Shown: in pieces, positions 47,632 to 56,612 of the stretch
Position numbering within the stretch: position 1 is the stretch's first letter
Layout of the letters: every line of letters starts with the position of its first letter
NCBI RefSeq assembly: GCF_008704715.1
Contig: NZ_CP023689.1
Location: forward strand, 8,060,001 to 8,124,000
Source: Streptomyces chartreusis
Lineage (GTDB): Bacteria; Actinomycetota; Actinomycetes; Streptomycetales; Streptomycetaceae
Length of the DNA stretch: 64,000 nt
Direction: 5' to 3'
Notes under the pieces: model-generated
Databases searched by the model: none
What the model was told of the DNA's origin: nothing
Seen by the model: only the letters and a program-made list of their open reading frames with translations
Translations under genes and position numbers: made by a program

Positions 47632-49812
47632 TCAGCCGCCCCGCTGACCGACCCTCGTCTCCGCCCCCGTGACCGCCGCCGGATCTCCGTCCCCCCGGGA
47701 CAATCTGTGTGGCCACCACACCTTCTTGCCCACGTCCAGGAACAGGGACGTCACCAGTACCGAGCGCACGATGAAGGTGTCCAGGAGCACGCCCAGCGCG
47801 ACGGTGAAGCCGATCTCGGCGAAGGCGACCATCGGGAGGGTGCCCAGGGCGGCGAAGGTGCCGGCGAGCACCAGGCCGGCTGAGGTGATGACCGCGCCGG
47901 TGGCGGCCAGGCCCGTGATGACGCCCTTGCGGGTGCCCTGGTGGGCGGCCTCCTCGCGGATGCGGGTGGTCAGGAAGATGTTGTAGTCGATGCCCAGCGC
48001 CACCAGGAAGACGAAGACGAACAGCGGGAAGTCGGTCGACTCGCCGGCGTAGTCGAAGATGTGGCGGAAGGCCAGCGCGCTGATGCCGAGCGCCGCGGTG
48101 AACGACAGGATCACCGTACCGATCAGCAGCAGCGGGGCGATCAGGGCCCGCAGCAGGGCGGCCAGGATCAGCATCACCACGACCAGGACCAGCGGGATGA
48201 TCAAAATGTTGTCGTGGGTCGTCGCCTTGTCCGCGTCCAGGAGGGCAGCCGTGCCGCCGCCCACCTGGGCGTCGGCGTCCGGCACCGCGTGCACGGCGTC
48301 CCGTACCCGTTCGACCGTCTGCTTCGCGGCCTCGCTGTCGGACGGGGCGGTCATCGTCGCCTCGAAGAGGACCTTGCCCTCGAAGAACGGTTTCGTGCCC
48401 GGGGGCAGGCCTAGGGACTCGGGGACGACGCCCGGGGTGTCGGCGACGGCGCGGCCCACCTCGCGGGCCTGGGCCTGGTTGCTGACGATGACCAGGGGGT
48501 CGCCGCTGCCGGCCGGGAAGAACTCCTCGGAGATCTCCTGCCCGGTGATCGACTCCGGTTTGTCGGTGAAGGCGTCGGCGTTGCTCAGCCCCTCCGCGCG
48601 AAGCTGGATCAGGCCCAGGGAGCAGACCGCGAGGACCGCTGCCGTGATGGCCCAGGTCATACGGGGGCGGCGGGCGATGTTGCGGCCCATGCGGGCCCAG
48701 ACGCCGCGCTCGTGCGGGTTCTCCGCCCCGACGTGGGGGATCACCGGCCAGAAGATCCAGCGGCCGAAGATGACGAGCAGCGCGGGGAAGAGGGTCATCA
48801 TCGCGAGCAGGCCCACCGCCACACCGATCGCGGCGACCGGGCCGAGGCCGCTCGTCGAGTTCATCTCCGCCGCGAGCAGCACCAGCATGCTCAGGACGAC
48901 GGTCGCGCCGGAGGCCAGCACCGCCGGGCCCGCGCGGTGCAGGGCCAGGGCCATCGCCTCGTGACGGTCCTCGTGATGGCGGAGTTCTTCCCGATATCGG
49001 GCGACGAGCAGCAGCGCGTAGTCGGTGCCCGCGCCGAAGACGAGGACCGTCAGGATGCCCGCGCTCTGGCCGTTGACCGTCAGACCGCCGTGCTGCGCCA
49101 GGAGATAGATCAGGGCCTGCGCGGTGAACAGGGCGACGATCACGGCGACCAGGGGGACCAGGAGCAGGGTCGGGCTGCGGTAGGTGATCAGCAGCATGAC
49201 GATGACGACCGCCATCGCCGAGAGCAGCAGCGTGGAGTCGATGCCCTCGAACGCCTCGGCGAAGTCCGCCGAGGTGCCGCCCGGCCCCGTGACGTACACG
49301 GCGAGGCCGCCCGTGCTCGTCCCGACGATGTCCTTGATGGAGTCGACGGCGGGTGCGATACGGTCCCAGCCCTGCTCGTCCATCGTGATCGGGACCTGGA
49401 CCTGCGCGGCGCGCGGATCGATGTCCCGGTCGAAGACGGGCCCACGCGTCTCGTCGCCCCGGATGCCGTGGGCGGTCAGCTGCTTGAGCCGGGCCACGTC
49501 CTCGGTGATCGCGGCCCGGTCCTGTGCCGTCAGGCCGCCGTCGCGGGCGTAGATGACGACCGCGGGGATCTGCTCAGGCCTGAAGTCCTCCGAGATCTGG
49601 AGGACTTGGGTGGATTCCGCGGACCCGGGCAGCCAGGACGCCGCGTCGTTGTCCTGCGCGTCGCTCAGCTTCTGGGCGAGCGGCGCCGTCACGAACAGCA
49701 CCACCAGCCACAGGGCCAGCACCACCCACTTGGCGCGTCGTCCGCAGACCAGATGGGCTATGCCCTGCTGTCCCGAACCCGACCGCCGGTCCTTCTCCTG
49801 GGTCTCCGTCAT
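47632..49812 (-). CDS. MMPL/RND-family membrane transporter
   Basis: 726 residues with two repeats, each a membrane helix, a large extracytoplasmic loop and five more helices, as in MMPL proteins that export lipids or drugs. GAGTDYALLLVARYREEL and ALGIDYNIFLTTRIREEA carry the conserved proton-relay Asp in the middle helices. ATG 49812; the 40 residues before it in the open frame are not convincing. The substrate is unknown; no lipid-synthesis genes are adjacent. Confidence 0.88.
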   Translation of the reverse strand: MTETQEKDRRSGSGQQGIAHLVCGRRAKWVVLALWLVVLFVTAPLAQKLSDAQDNDAASWLPGSAESTQVLQISEDFRPEQIPAVVIYARDGGLTAQDRAAITEDVARLKQLTAHGIRGDETRGPVFDRDIDPRAAQVQVPITMDEQGWDRIAPAVDSIKDIVGTSTGGLAVYVTGPGGTSADFAEAFEGIDSTLLLSAMAVVIVMLLITYRSPTLLLVPLVAVIVALFTAQALIYLLAQHGGLTVNGQSAGILTVLVFGAGTDYALLLVARYREELRHHEDRHEAMALALHRAGPAVLASGATVVLSMLVLLAAEMNSTSGLGPVAAIGVAVGLLAMMTLFPALLVIFGRWIFWPVIPHVGAENPHERGVWARMGRNIARRPRMTWAITAAVLAVCSLGLIQLRAEGLSNADAFTDKPESITGQEISEEFFPAGSGDPLVIVSNQAQAREVGRAVADTPGVVPESLGLPPGTKPFFEGKVLFEATMTAPSDSEAAKQTVERVRDAVHAVPDADAQVGGGTAALLDADKATTHDNILIIPLVLVVVMLILAALLRALIAPLLLIGTVILSFTAALGISALAFRHIFDYAGESTDFPLFVFVFLVALGIDYNIFLTTRIREEAAHQGTRKGVITGLAATGAVITSAGLVLAGTFAALGTLPMVAFAEIGFTVALGVLLDTFIVRSVLVTSLFLDVGKKVWWPHRLSRGDGDPAAVTGAETRVGQRGG

Positions 49813-49946
49813 GGTCACCCCCGCAGCCGTACAGCGATCCGGCCGGCGGCCCAGCATGGCACGCACGGCCCGGCCACAACATCCGATGAACGTCTTAGGT
49901 CTGGACCGGGGCGAACATTCGTGCCCGGACATGGCAGGCTTGGGTC

Positions 49947-50633
49947 ATGGCCGCGCAGATCAACCCCAGCATCCTGTCCGCCGACTTCGCCCGCCTCGCG
50001 GACGAGGCGAAGGCGGTCGAGGGAGCCGACTACCTCCACGTCGACGTCATGGACAACCATTTCGTCCCGAACCTCACGCTCGGCGTGCCGGTCGTAGAGT
50101 CCCTGGCCCGTGCGACGGACACCCCGCTGGACTGCCATCTGATGATCGAGGCCCCCGATCGGTGGGCGCCCCAGTACGTGGAAGCGGGGGCCTCCTCCGT
50201 CACCTTCCATGTCGAGGCCGCCGCGGCCCCCGTGCGACTGGCCCGGGAGATCAGGGCCAAGGGCGCCCGCGCCTCCATGGCGCTGAAGCCGGCGACGCCC
50301 ATCGAGCCGTACGAGGATCTGCTGCCCGAACTCGACATGCTGCTGATCATGACGGTCGAGCCGGGTTTCGGTGGTCAGGCGTTTCTCGACATCATGCTTC
50401 CGAAGATTCGCCGCACCCGCGAGTTGATCAGCAAGCACGGCCTCGACCTGTGGCTCCAGGTCGACGGCGGTGTCTCGGCCACCACCATCGAGCGGTGCGC
50501 GGAGGCGGGCGCGGACGTCTTCGTCGCCGGTTCGGCGGTGTACGGGGCGGACGACCCCGCCGCGGCGGTCCGCGCGTTGCGCGCTCAGGCGGAGGACGTC
50601 ACGAAGTCCGCCGCCTGGGCATGCGACCACTGA
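49947..50633 (+). CDS. rpe: Ribulose-phosphate 3-epimerase
   Basis: Pentose phosphate pathway. 228 residues, TIM barrel, with INPSILSADFARLADE, the metal-binding HVDVMDNHFVPNLTLG, CHLMIEAPDRW and VDGGVSATTIE. ATG 49947. It is followed by a SorC-type regulator that may sense sugar phosphates. Confidence 0.95.
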   Translation: MAAQINPSILSADFARLADEAKAVEGADYLHVDVMDNHFVPNLTLGVPVVESLARATDTPLDCHLMIEAPDRWAPQYVEAGASSVTFHVEAAAAPVRLAREIRAKGARASMALKPATPIEPYEDLLPELDMLLIMTVEPGFGGQAFLDIMLPKIRRTRELISKHGLDLWLQVDGGVSATTIERCAEAGADVFVAGSAVYGADDPAAAVRALRAQAEDVTKSAAWACDH

Positions 50634-50735
50634 GCCAAGGGAACGTGAACGGCGCCCATCAGGGCGGATCAAGAGCGCCGGATCTGCAAGGATGAACGGC
50701 GAATCCAGAGTGTGAACAGCAGTGAGGAGATCGCC

Positions 50736-51755
50736 GTGTCGGGTATGTCGGCGGGCCGGTCAGCCATGCGGATGGGACCCGCTGAGCTGGTGCAGGCGGC
50801 GGCCATGGCCCGCCGCTTCTACCTCGAGGGCAAATCCAAGATCCAGATCGCCGAGGAGTTCGGCGTCAGCCGCTTCAAGGTGGCCCGGGTCCTGGAGACC
50901 GCTCTCGAACGGGATCTGGTGCGCATCGAGATCCGGGTGCCGGCCGAGCTGGACGCCGAGCGCTCCGACGCGCTGCGCGCCCGCTACGGCCTGCGGCACG
51001 CGGTCGTGGTCGAGTCCCCGGCCGACGCCGAGGAGACGCCCGACCCGGAGAACCTGGGAGAAGTGGCCGCCGACCTGCTCGGCGAGCTCGTGAACGAGGG
51101 TGACGTGCTTGGCCTGGCCTGGGGCCGGTCCACCATCCACATGGCCGCGGCCCTCGACCGGCTGCCGCCGTGCACGGTGGTGCAGCTGACGGGTGTCTAC
51201 GACGCCGGGACCGCCGAGCGCGGTTCGGTCGAGGCGGTCCGCCGCGCGGCCCAGGTGTCGGGCGGCGACGCCCACCCCATCTACGCGCCGATGCTGCTGC
51301 CGGACGCGGCCACCGCGGCTGCGCTGCGCCACCAGACGGGCATCGCGCGGGCCTTCGAGTACTTCGACAAGGTCACCGTCGCCTGCGTCTCCATCGGCTC
51401 CTGGGAGCCGGGCATCTCGACGGTGCACGACATGCTCAGCGACGAGGAGCGCGCGCACTACGCCTCGCTCGGTGTCGCCGCGGAGATGTCCGCGCACCTC
51501 TTCGACACCGAGGGCCGGCGTGTGGGGCGGGACCTGGGCGAGCGGTGCATCACGGTCAAGGCCGACCAGCTCCGCCGTATCCCGGAGGTCGTCGCGATCG
51601 CGGGCGGCGCGCGCAAGGCGGCCGCGATCGACGCCGTGCTGCGGTCCGGGCTCGTCACCAGCCTGGTGACGGACACTTCGGCGGCGGACGTGCTGATGGC
51701 GGCCGGTCCGACCCCGAGGCCGGCGCTCAACAGGGCGGATCCGGACGGGAACTGA
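50736..51755 (+). CDS. SorC/DeoR-type sugar-binding transcriptional regulator
   Basis: 339 residues: helix-turn-helix at about 15-60 (AAMARRFYLEGKSKIQIAEEFGVSRFKVARVLETALERDLV) and a SorC effector-binding domain (NLGEVAADLLGELVNEGDVLGLAWGRSTIHMAAAL; KAAAIDAVLRSGLVTSLVTD). These regulators normally respond to phosphorylated sugars, fitting the rpe neighbour. GTG 50736 has GAGGAG 6 nt upstream and is preferred over GTG 50712. A hairpin follows. Confidence 0.86.
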   Translation: MSGMSAGRSAMRMGPAELVQAAAMARRFYLEGKSKIQIAEEFGVSRFKVARVLETALERDLVRIEIRVPAELDAERSDALRARYGLRHAVVVESPADAEETPDPENLGEVAADLLGELVNEGDVLGLAWGRSTIHMAAALDRLPPCTVVQLTGVYDAGTAERGSVEAVRRAAQVSGGDAHPIYAPMLLPDAATAAALRHQTGIARAFEYFDKVTVACVSIGSWEPGISTVHDMLSDEERAHYASLGVAAEMSAHLFDTEGRRVGRDLGERCITVKADQLRRIPEVVAIAGGARKAAAIDAVLRSGLVTSLVTDTSAADVLMAAGPTPRPALNRADPDGN

Positions 51756-51764
51756 CGGAACATC

Positions 51765-51794
51765 AGGAGGGGGTGGCCACGGCCGCCCCCTCCT
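51765..51794 (+). terminator. Terminator after the SorC-type gene
   Basis: AGGAGGGGG (51765-51773) pairs with CCCCCTCCT (51786-51794), with further pairing inside; it starts 10 nt after the stop codon. Confidence 0.75.
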
Positions 51795-51845
51795 TCGTGT
51801 ACGACCACCACGAATCGACGACCACTACGACGGGGCGGTGCCGGT

Positions 51846-52160
51846 ATGACGGAGCTCGTGGTCACGCTCGACCTGGACGGGGTCACGGACAAGGCGGGCC
51901 TGATGGACCGCTGCGCCCGCGATCTGCGGCTGCCCGACTGGTTCGGGCGCAACTGGGACGCGCTGGCCGACTCCCTCTCCGACCGAACGGTGTGGCCGGA
52001 AAGCGCCGCCGAGCAGGGAATGCGGATCGTCGTGAGGAACTGGCGGCCGTACGCGAAGGCGCGGCCCGACGAGTGGGAGACCGCTCAGGAGGTGTTCGCC
52101 GAGGCGGTGGACCGCACGTCGGCGCTCTCCGTGCTGCTCGCCCTTGGAGGATCCTCCTAG
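51846..52160 (+). CDS. Barstar-like ribonuclease inhibitor family protein
   Basis: 104 residues matching barstar: start of strand 1 (VVTLDLDGVTDKAGLMDRCARDLRLPDWFGRNWDALADSL), with the NWDAL helix that in barstar plugs the barnase active site, and a C-terminal SVLLAL strand. No barnase-like nuclease is next to it. ATG 51846. It may neutralise a nuclease encoded elsewhere, or have another role. Confidence 0.82.
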   Translation: MTELVVTLDLDGVTDKAGLMDRCARDLRLPDWFGRNWDALADSLSDRTVWPESAAEQGMRIVVRNWRPYAKARPDEWETAQEVFAEAVDRTSALSVLLALGGSS

Positions 52161-52291
52161 GAGTCCTCTGACCTGCTCGTATGAAGCAACCGTGCATCGC
52201 AATCCGGTCAGCATGGGACAATGAAGTACGTGCTCTTCCCCCTGGCTGACCTGTCCGGGGGCCACCTCTGATCGACTGGGATGTGCAGCAC

Positions 52292-53734
52292 GTGCGTTTC
52301 CTCAATGACATCCAGCCCCCGTACGACCTGACGTACGACGACGTCTTCATGGTCCCGAGCCGTAGCGCGGTCGGTTCGCGGCAGGGGGTGGACCTCAGCG
52401 CCCCGGACGGCACGGGCACCACGATCCCGCTGGTCGTCGCCAACATGACCGCCATCGCCGGCCGCCGTATGGCCGAGACGATGGCCCGGCGCGGCGGCCT
52501 GGTCGTCATCCCGCAGGACATCCCGATCGAGGTCGTCACCGAGGTCGTCGGCTGGGTGAAGAGTCGGCACCACGTCCTCGACACGCCGATCGTGCTGGCG
52601 CCGCACCAGACCGTCGCCGACGCGCTGGCCCTGCTGCCCAAGCGGGCCCACAACGCCGGTGTGGTCGTCGACGAGAACCAGCGGCCGGTCGGCGTGGTCA
52701 CCGACGAGGACCTCTCCGGTGTGGACCGCTTCACGCAGCTCGAAGTGGTCATGTCCCGAGACCTGCTGCTCCTGGACGCCGGAATCGACCCCCGTGAGGC
52801 CTTCAACAAGCTCGACGGCCACAACCGGCGCTACGCCCCGGCCGTGGACTCCGAGGGCCGTCTCGCGGGCATCCTGACCCGTAAGGGCGCCCTGCGCGCC
52901 ACGCTGTACACGCCCGCGCTGGACGCCGACGGCAAGCTGCGCATAGCGGCCGCCGTCGGGATCAACGGCGACGTGGCGGGCAAGGCCAAGCAGCTGCTCG
53001 ACGCGGGCGTCGACACCCTCGTCATCGACACGGCGCACGGCCACCAGGAGTCGATGATCGCCGCCATCCGGACCGTGCGGTCGCTCGACCCGCAGGTGCC
53101 GATCGTCGCGGGCAACATCGTCGCCGCCGAAGGTGTGCGGGACCTGATCGAGGCCGGCGCCGACATCATCAAGGTCGGTGTCGGACCGGGCGCGATGTGC
53201 ACCACCCGCATGATGACCGGCGTCGGCCGGCCGCAGTTCTCCGCGGTGCTGGAGTGCGCGGCCGAGGCGAAGAAGTACGGCAAGCACGTGTGGGCCGACG
53301 GCGGTGTCCGGCACCCGCGTGACGTCGCCATGGCGCTCGCCGCCGGCGCGTCCAACGTGATGATCGGGTCCTGGTTCGCGGGGACGTACGAGTCGCCGGG
53401 CGACCTCCAGCAGGACGCCGGCGGGCGGCTGTACAAGGAGTCCTTCGGCATGGCCTCCGCGCGTGCCGTGCGCAACCGTACGTCCGAGGAGTCGTCCTAC
53501 GACCGTGCCCGCAAGGCGCTGTTCGAGGAGGGCATCTCCACCTCCCGCATGTTCCTCGACCCGGCCCGGCCCGGCGTGGAGGACCTGATCGACTCGATCA
53601 TCGCGGGCGTGCGGTCGTCCTGCACCTACGCGGGCGCCGGCTCCCTGGAGGAGTTCGCCGAGAAGGCCGTCGTCGGCATCCAGAGCGCCGCCGGCTACGC
53701 CGAGGGCAAGCCGCTGCACGCCAGCTGGAGCTGA
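52292..53734 (+). CDS. guaB1: GuaB1-type IMP dehydrogenase/GMP reductase family protein
   Basis: 480 residues: IMPDH barrel interrupted by two CBS motifs (about 90-205; VVVDENQRPVGVVTDEDLS, DSEGRLAGILTRKGAL). The catalytic cysteine loop reads VGVGPGAMCTTRMMTGVGRPQ. The mycobacterial counterpart GuaB1 was shown to be a GMP reductase rather than an IMPDH; this assignment is carried over by family. GTG 52292 is preferred over GTG 52283 because GGGATG lies 8 nt upstream. Confidence 0.88.
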   Translation: MRFLNDIQPPYDLTYDDVFMVPSRSAVGSRQGVDLSAPDGTGTTIPLVVANMTAIAGRRMAETMARRGGLVVIPQDIPIEVVTEVVGWVKSRHHVLDTPIVLAPHQTVADALALLPKRAHNAGVVVDENQRPVGVVTDEDLSGVDRFTQLEVVMSRDLLLLDAGIDPREAFNKLDGHNRRYAPAVDSEGRLAGILTRKGALRATLYTPALDADGKLRIAAAVGINGDVAGKAKQLLDAGVDTLVIDTAHGHQESMIAAIRTVRSLDPQVPIVAGNIVAAEGVRDLIEAGADIIKVGVGPGAMCTTRMMTGVGRPQFSAVLECAAEAKKYGKHVWADGGVRHPRDVAMALAAGASNVMIGSWFAGTYESPGDLQQDAGGRLYKESFGMASARAVRNRTSEESSYDRARKALFEEGISTSRMFLDPARPGVEDLIDSIIAGVRSSCTYAGAGSLEEFAEKAVVGIQSAAGYAEGKPLHASWS

Positions 53735-53756
53735 CGCCTCGTCAATATTGTTTTGT

Positions 53757-53797
53757 ACGGCCCCTGTTGTCCCGCACGCCGGGATGGCGGGGGCCGT
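53757..53797 (+). terminator. guaB1 terminator
   Basis: Outer stem ACGGCCCC/GGGGCCGT with a nested TCCCG/CGGGA stem, 23 nt after the guaB1 stop. Confidence 0.7.
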
Positions 53798-53871
53798 TTC
53801 GCGTGCCGGTTCCCGCCGGACGGCTCGGCTCCTGCCGTGTTCGGGCGGCTGCGGGTGCGTGGGGGTTGTTA

Positions 53872-53938
53872 GCGCAGTTCCCCGCGCCCCTTCAGGTGCG
53901 TGCGGAGAACGCGCCTTCAGGGGCGCGGGGAACTGCGC
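53872..53938. repeat. Inverted pair of the dispersed 20-nt element
   Basis: GCGCAGTTCCCCGCGCCCCT at 53872-53891 and its exact reverse complement at 53919-53938 form a 20-bp stem with a 27-nt loop. Single arms of the same sequence occur at 23936 and 56153. Confidence 0.9.
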
Positions 53939-54041
53939 GACGGGCCCCCGATCGCCCGCACCTTGCAACGGTCGAAAGCCCCCCTGCAACGAAACCCCAC
54001 CCAGCCGCCAGACACGCAATGATCATGCGGGCACACGCAAG

Positions 54042-54063
54042 GTTGCTGCATTTCACCAGCAAC
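54042..54063 (+). promoter_or_regulatory. Palindrome upstream of the amino-acid permease
   Basis: GTTGCTG (54042-54048) and CAGCAAC (54057-54063); GCAAGGTTGC overlaps it at 54037-54046. The TTGC/GCAA half-sites resemble Lrp/AsnC targets, and an Lrp-type gene lies downstream of the permease. Confidence 0.45.
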
Positions 54064-54185
54064 GTCACTCCTCGTAGGCTGTCGCCTCGTACGTGGCGTG
54101 GCAGGGACCCCGCTCGGTGGGTCCCTGTCGCCAGGGGTGCCGCTGGTCCCTGTCGCCCTGAACGGCAGCGATAAGGAGCCAGCGC

Positions 54186-55658
54186 GTGCTCGACCAAGGC
54201 GCACCCCCGCAGTCCCCAGGCCAGAAAGCCGCCCCCGCGTCCCCGGGCGTCGGCGCGCGCCTGATGCGTCGCAAGCCCGTGGAACACCTGGTCGCAGAGG
54301 GTGGCCAGGGCGACGGAGGGTCCCTGCGACGCTCCCTCGGCCTGTGGCAGCTCACCATGATCAGCATCGGTGCCACCCTCGGCACCGGCATCTTCGTCGT
54401 CCTCGGCGACGCCGTCCCGGAGGCCGGTCCCGCGGTCACGCTGGCCTTCGTGATCGCCGGTCTCACGGCGCTGTTCTCGGCCCTGTCCTACGCCGAACTG
54501 GCCGGCAGCATCCCGGTCGCGGGCTCCTCCTACTCGTATGCGTACGCAACGATGGGTGAGCTGGTCGCCTGGGTCTGCGGCTGGTGTCTGGTGCTGGAGT
54601 ACGGCGTCTCGGTGGCCGCCGTCGCCGTCGGCTGGGGCGAGTACCTCAACGAACTGCTCGACGGGACGATAGGCGTCACCATCCCGTCCGTGCTGTCCTC
54701 CGCGCCCGGCGAGGGCGGGATCATCAACCTGCCCGCGCTGATCGTCGTGATGCTGGCGATGGTGTTCCTGCTCGGCGGCGTCCGCGAGTCCGCCCGGGCC
54801 AACACGATCATGGTCGCCGTCAAGATCGTCGCGCTGGTGCTGTTCTGCGCGGTCGGCTTCATGGGCTTCAAGTCCGGCAACTACGAGGACTTCATGCCGC
54901 TCGGCATGGCCGGCGTGAGTGCCGCGGGCGCCACCCTGTTCTTCTCCTACATCGGCTTCGACGCCGCCTCCACCGCCGGTGAGGAGGCCAAGGACCCCAA
55001 GCGGGACCTGCCGAAGGCGATCATGCTCTCGCTGATCATCGTGACCGCGCTGTACGTCCTCGTCGCGGGTGTCGCCGTCGGCGCCTGGAACTGGACCAAG
55101 TTCGAGGGTTCCGAGGCCTCCCTCGCCGCGATCATGAACGACGTCAGCGGCCAGTCCTACTGGGGCACTCTCCTCGCCCTCGGCGCCGTCATCTCCATCG
55201 CGAGCGTCGTCCTGACCGTGCTCTACGGCCAGACCCGCATCCTCTTCGCCATGTCCCGTGACGGCCTGGTGCCCAAGGCGCTCGGCAAGGTCCACGCGAA
55301 GACCGGCGCGCCGCGCCTCAACACCGTCATCGTGTCCGTGTTCTGCGGCGCCCTCGCGGCCCTCATACCGCTGGGCAAGCTCGTCGACGCCACCAGCATC
55401 GGCACGCTGTTCGCCTTCGCGCTGGTCAACATCGCGGTGATCGTGCTGCGCGTGAAGCGGCCGGAGCTCGAGCGCACGTTCAGGGTGCCGTTCGGGCCGG
55501 TGCTGCCGGTGCTGGGCTTCCTGTTCTGCGCGTACAACATGTTCAGCCTCGACACCGTCACCTGGGTGGTCTTCGGGTGCTGGATGGCCGCCGGTCTCGT
55601 GTTCTACTTCCTGTACGGCTACCGCCGTTCCCGTCTTGCCACGTCAGAAGTGAAGTGA
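54186..55658 (+). CDS. APC-family amino acid permease
   Basis: 490 residues with about 12 membrane helices. The first helix carries the substrate-binding GATLGTGIFVVLGDAV; the FSYIGFDAASTAGEEAKDPKRDLPKAI segment is typical of cationic amino acid transporter-like members. GTG 54186 with AAGGAG 8 nt upstream. The following Lrp-type regulator probably controls it and suggests an amino acid as substrate. Confidence 0.9.
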   Translation: MLDQGAPPQSPGQKAAPASPGVGARLMRRKPVEHLVAEGGQGDGGSLRRSLGLWQLTMISIGATLGTGIFVVLGDAVPEAGPAVTLAFVIAGLTALFSALSYAELAGSIPVAGSSYSYAYATMGELVAWVCGWCLVLEYGVSVAAVAVGWGEYLNELLDGTIGVTIPSVLSSAPGEGGIINLPALIVVMLAMVFLLGGVRESARANTIMVAVKIVALVLFCAVGFMGFKSGNYEDFMPLGMAGVSAAGATLFFSYIGFDAASTAGEEAKDPKRDLPKAIMLSLIIVTALYVLVAGVAVGAWNWTKFEGSEASLAAIMNDVSGQSYWGTLLALGAVISIASVVLTVLYGQTRILFAMSRDGLVPKALGKVHAKTGAPRLNTVIVSVFCGALAALIPLGKLVDATSIGTLFAFALVNIAVIVLRVKRPELERTFRVPFGPVLPVLGFLFCAYNMFSLDTVTWVVFGCWMAAGLVFYFLYGYRRSRLATSEVK

Positions 55659-55668
55659 ACCACCCGCA

Positions 55669-56121
55669 GTGCTGAACGATCTCGACGAACGCATCGTGCA
55701 CGCCCTCGCCGAGGACGCCCGCCGCTCCTACGCGGACATCGGGCAACTCGTCGGCCTGTCCGCGCCCGCCGTGAAACGGCGCGTGGACCGGCTGCGTGCC
55801 ACCGGAGCCATCACCGGATTCACCGTGCGGGTGGATCCGTCGGCCCTCGGCTGGGAGACCGAAGGGTTCGTCGAGATCTACTGCCGGCACAACACCTCGC
55901 CGGAGACGATTCGGCGGGGACTCGAGCGGTATCAGGAGGTCGTGGCCGCGTCCACCGTCACCGGTGAGGCGGATGCGGTGGTGCAGGTCTTCGCCTCTGA
56001 CATGCGGCATTTCGAGCGGGTGCTCGAGCGGATCGCCGGGGAGCCGTTCGTGGAGCGGACCAAGTCCGTGCTGGTGCTGTCGCCGTTGTTGCGGCGGTTC
56101 TCTTCCGGGTCGCCGACCTAG
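55669..56121 (+). CDS. Lrp/AsnC family transcriptional regulator
   Basis: 150 residues: N-terminal helix-turn-helix (LDERIVHALAEDARRSYADIGQLVGLSAPAVKRRVDRLRATGAI) and a C-terminal RAM/ACT-like effector domain (VVAASTVTGEADAVVQVFASDMRHFERVLERI). It starts 10 nt after the permease stop, so the two are probably co-transcribed. A copy of the 20-nt repeat element follows. Confidence 0.92.
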   Translation: MLNDLDERIVHALAEDARRSYADIGQLVGLSAPAVKRRVDRLRATGAITGFTVRVDPSALGWETEGFVEIYCRHNTSPETIRRGLERYQEVVAASTVTGEADAVVQVFASDMRHFERVLERIAGEPFVERTKSVLVLSPLLRRFSSGSPT

Positions 56122-56152
56122 TTTTTCGGGTGCGGCTGGGTGGGGGCTTGTC

Positions 56153-56172
56153 GCGCAGTTCCCCGCGCCCCT
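56153..56172 (+). repeat. Fourth copy of the dispersed 20-nt element (single arm)
   Basis: Exact copy of GCGCAGTTCCCCGCGCCCCT, 32 nt after the Lrp-type gene. It overlaps the stop codon of the convergent SRPBCC-like gene. Confidence 0.85.
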
Positions 56173-56536
56173 AAAGAAGGGCGTCGTTGCGGAGCTTTCT
56201 CAGAATGCGCCGGACGATCAGAGCGTGGGCGCCCGTCCCTATGACGAGGCGTCGGTAGACGGCACCCGCCGGGCCCGGAAAGGTGGCCCTTGTCTCGGCC
56301 CGCAGGCGGGTGTGGCCCTGGTCCGTCTCGTCCAAGTGGAAGATCAGGGCGTATCGCGAGAAGGGGTGGTGGCCGACCAGGGCCAGCTCCTGGCCCGGCG
56401 TCGACACGGCCACCCGGAATCCTCGGGCGCCCTTCATCCGGGCGGTCAGTTCGTGCCAGACGGCGTCCGCGTTCGTCTCGACGGTCGTCGCGTGCTCGTC
56501 GACGAACGGCAGGGCGGGGATCTCGGTGGCGTCCAT
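56171..56536 (-). CDS. SRPBCC-like (polyketide cyclase/START fold) protein
   Basis: 121 residues from ATG 56536: IPALPFVDEHATTVETNADAVWHELTARM, then alternating strands (FRVAVSTPGQELALVGHHPFSRYALIFHLDETDQGHTRLRAETRATFPG) and a C-terminal helix, the usual SRPBCC layout. No specific function is readable. GTG 56593 is a possible longer start. Convergent with the Lrp-type gene. Confidence 0.7.
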   Translation of the reverse strand: MDATEIPALPFVDEHATTVETNADAVWHELTARMKGARGFRVAVSTPGQELALVGHHPFSRYALIFHLDETDQGHTRLRAETRATFPGPAGAVYRRLVIGTGAHALIVRRILRKLRNDALL

Positions 56537-56612
56537 GGGGGAAGTCTCGCCCGCCCGCCACGCCGCTGCCTCCTCCCGCAGGCGGACCCGCACAGCCGAA
56601 TGGCGGAGGGCG

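Larger units (their letters stand above)
53735..54185. other. Intergenic region: terminator, repeat pair and permease promoter area
   Basis: No gene is supported in these 451 bp. ACGGCCCC (53757-53764) and GGGGCCGT (53790-53797), with nested pairing, form the guaB1 terminator. A 20-bp inverted pair follows (53872-53938). Nearer the permease are GTTGCTG-N8-CAGCAAC (54042-54063) and the direct repeat GGTCCCTGTCGCC (54120-54132 and 54145-54157). Confidence 0.7.
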
